Positions 62,851 through 64,000 of a DNA stretch of 64,000 bases are shown here, piece by piece. Origin of the DNA: Xylocopa sonorina (Eukaryota > Arthropoda > Insecta > Hymenoptera > Apidae); NCBI RefSeq assembly GCF_050948175.1, contig NW_027490148.1, positions 1,116,001-1,180,000 on the forward strand, in the 5' to 3' direction. The notes beneath the pieces are model-generated. The model searched no databases. It worked only from the letters and a program-made list of their open reading frames with translations, and was not told the DNA's origin. The translations under genes were made by a program, and so were the position numbers. Within the stretch, counting starts at the first letter, position 1, and each line of letters begins with the position of its first letter.

Positions 62851-64000
62851 GTCTGCAGATGTCTAGGTATCGTAGCAATAGAATTCTAATGCTTCTTAAA
62901 AAGCGATATCGCATCTCATTTCTATGTTTCATGGTAAGATATAATATGATTTGGGAAGTGTCATGTATTCCTCGTCTACACGTCAAATGAATGTAAATGC
63001 GACACTTCCTTGCTAGGAAATAGCGTTTGCAGGTGTCTGCCTATCGTAGCAATGGAATTCTAATGCTTCTTAAAACGCGATATCGCATCTCATTTCTATG
63101 TTTCATGGTAAGATATAATATGATTTGCGAAGTGTCATGTATTCTTCGTCTACACTTCAAATGAATGTAAATGCGACACTTCCTTGCTAGGAAATAGCGT
63201 CTGCAGATGTCTAGGTATCGTAGCAATAGTGTTCTAATGCTTCTTAAAACGCGATATCGCATCTCATTTCTATGTTTCATGGTAAGATATAATATGATTT
63301 GCGAAGTGTTATGTATTCCTCGTCTACACTTCAAATGAATGTAAATGCGACACTTCCTTGCAAGGAAATAGCGTTTGCAGATGTCTAGGTATCGTAGCAA
63401 TAGAGTTCTTATAATTCTTAAAACGCGATATCGCATCTCATTTCTATGTTTCATGGTAGGATACAATATGATTTGCGAAGTGTTATGTATTCCTCGACTA
63501 CACTTCAAATGAATGTAAATGCGACACTTCCTTGCTAGGAAATTGCGTTTGCAGATGTCTACGTATCGTAGCAATAGAGTTCATATGATACTTAAAACGC
63601 GATATCGCATCTCATTTCTATGTTTCATGGTAAGATATAACATGATTTGCGAAGTGTTATGTATTCCTCGACCACACTTCAAATGAATGTGAATGCGATA
63701 CTTCCTCGCTAGGAAATAGCGTTTGCAGATGTCTACGTATCGTAGCAATAGCCTTCTAATGCTTCTTAAAACGCGATATCGCATCTCATTTCTATGTTTC
63801 ATGGTAAGATATGATATGATTTGCGAAGTGTCATGTATTCCTCGTCTACACTTCAAGTGAATGTAAATGCGACACTTCCTTGTTAGGAAATAGCGTCTGC
63901 AGATGTCTACGTATCGTAGCAATAGAGTTCTTATGATTCTTAAAACGTGATATCGCATCTCATTTCTATGTTTCATGGTAAGATACAATATGATTTGCGA

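Larger units (their letters stand above)
31501..64000 (-). repeat. Homogenised higher-order satellite array B3 (expanded subfamily)
   Basis: 32.5 kb of unbroken 174-bp monomers, all in orientation B. The diagnostic bases are CATGGTAAGATATAA(C/T)ATG, ATTTGCGAAGTGTTATG, TATTCCTCGTCTACAC and AAATGAATG. The array continues past the window end. The minus-strand frame is open for up to 498 codons (39317-40813) because 174 is divisible by three; each unit encodes a 58-residue, Arg/Lys-rich peptide (MKHRNEMRYRVL...). Frame breaks come from single-base indels in individual monomers. Several nested duplications (separate entries) show recent amplification. No other gene type is visible. Confidence 0.95.

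Noticed and set aside
31517..63988. Dozens of minus-strand ORFs of 60-498 codons encoding MKHRNEMRYRVL-type repeats
   Set aside because: They are the 174-bp satellite read in its stop-free frame. Starts and stops fall at random monomer indels, and variation is not codon-biased. Reported as satellite, not genes.
31501..64000. Possible CRISPR array because of regularly spaced short palindromes
   Set aside because: The whole 174-bp unit is repeated, with no unique spacers, and the context is eukaryotic. This is tandem satellite.
1..64000. tRNA, rRNA or other structured RNA genes
   Set aside because: No cloverleaf, A/B box pair or rRNA-like segment could be recognised by reading either strand.

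Overview
The window is eukaryotic, almost certainly from an insect or other arthropod nuclear genome. The reasons are megasatellite-scale tandem DNA, AT-rich single-copy DNA, GT-AG intron-like structures, and a retroelement promoter with a TATA box about 24 bp upstream of an arthropod-type TCAGT initiator. Nothing suggests a bacterial, plasmid or phage context. About 55 of the 64 kb is one satellite family with a 174-bp monomer. Every unit carries the dyad GCGATATCGC and a second dyad, TTCCT(A/T)GC(A/T)AGGAA. Because 174 is 3 x 58, one frame of the monomer has no stop. The satellite therefore produces long, very basic, repetitive ORFs that I do not regard as genes. I call the orientation containing ATGAAACATAG 'A' (+) and its reverse complement 'B' (-).

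Layout: A1 satellite (1-4833; its first ~1.7 kb is strongly decayed) / core copy 1 (4834-6414) / B1 (6415-11313) / a direct B-to-A inversion point near 11314 / A2 (11315-15365) / core copy 2 (15366-16947) / B2 (16948-19595, decaying outward) / a non-satellite island (19596-24525) / A3 (24526-29401) / core copy 3 (29402-30983) / B3 (30984-64000). From about 31.5 kb, B3 is a different, highly homogenised subfamily arranged in higher-order repeats.

The most striking architecture is that the same 1.58-kb non-satellite core occurs three times, and each time it sits exactly where the flanking satellite flips from A to B. The satellite arms are therefore long inverted repeats around a core. This is the geometry of a Foldback/Tetris-like element whose terminal inverted repeats are tandem arrays, and it suggests that the large satellite array was expanded from one arm of such an element. 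The last satellite monomer before each core is a special variant shared by all three copies. The core reading frames do not look constrained: copies 2 and 3 differ at 16 of 402 bases in the best ORF, 11 of them replacements. The core is thus probably non-autonomous or non-coding.

The island at 19.6-24.5 kb holds an LTR-like sequence with a TATA/initiator and primer-binding-site-like motif, one relic satellite monomer, and AT-rich DNA. It also holds a candidate four-exon gene for a small single-pass membrane protein (21.5-22.3 kb, a hypothesis built only from frame and splice-site consistency) and a GC-rich block with two long poly-C runs. The right-hand 33 kb records recent amplification: an 11-monomer higher-order repeat (1914 bp), a 5561-bp tandem duplication, and duplicated blocks about 17.5 kb apart.
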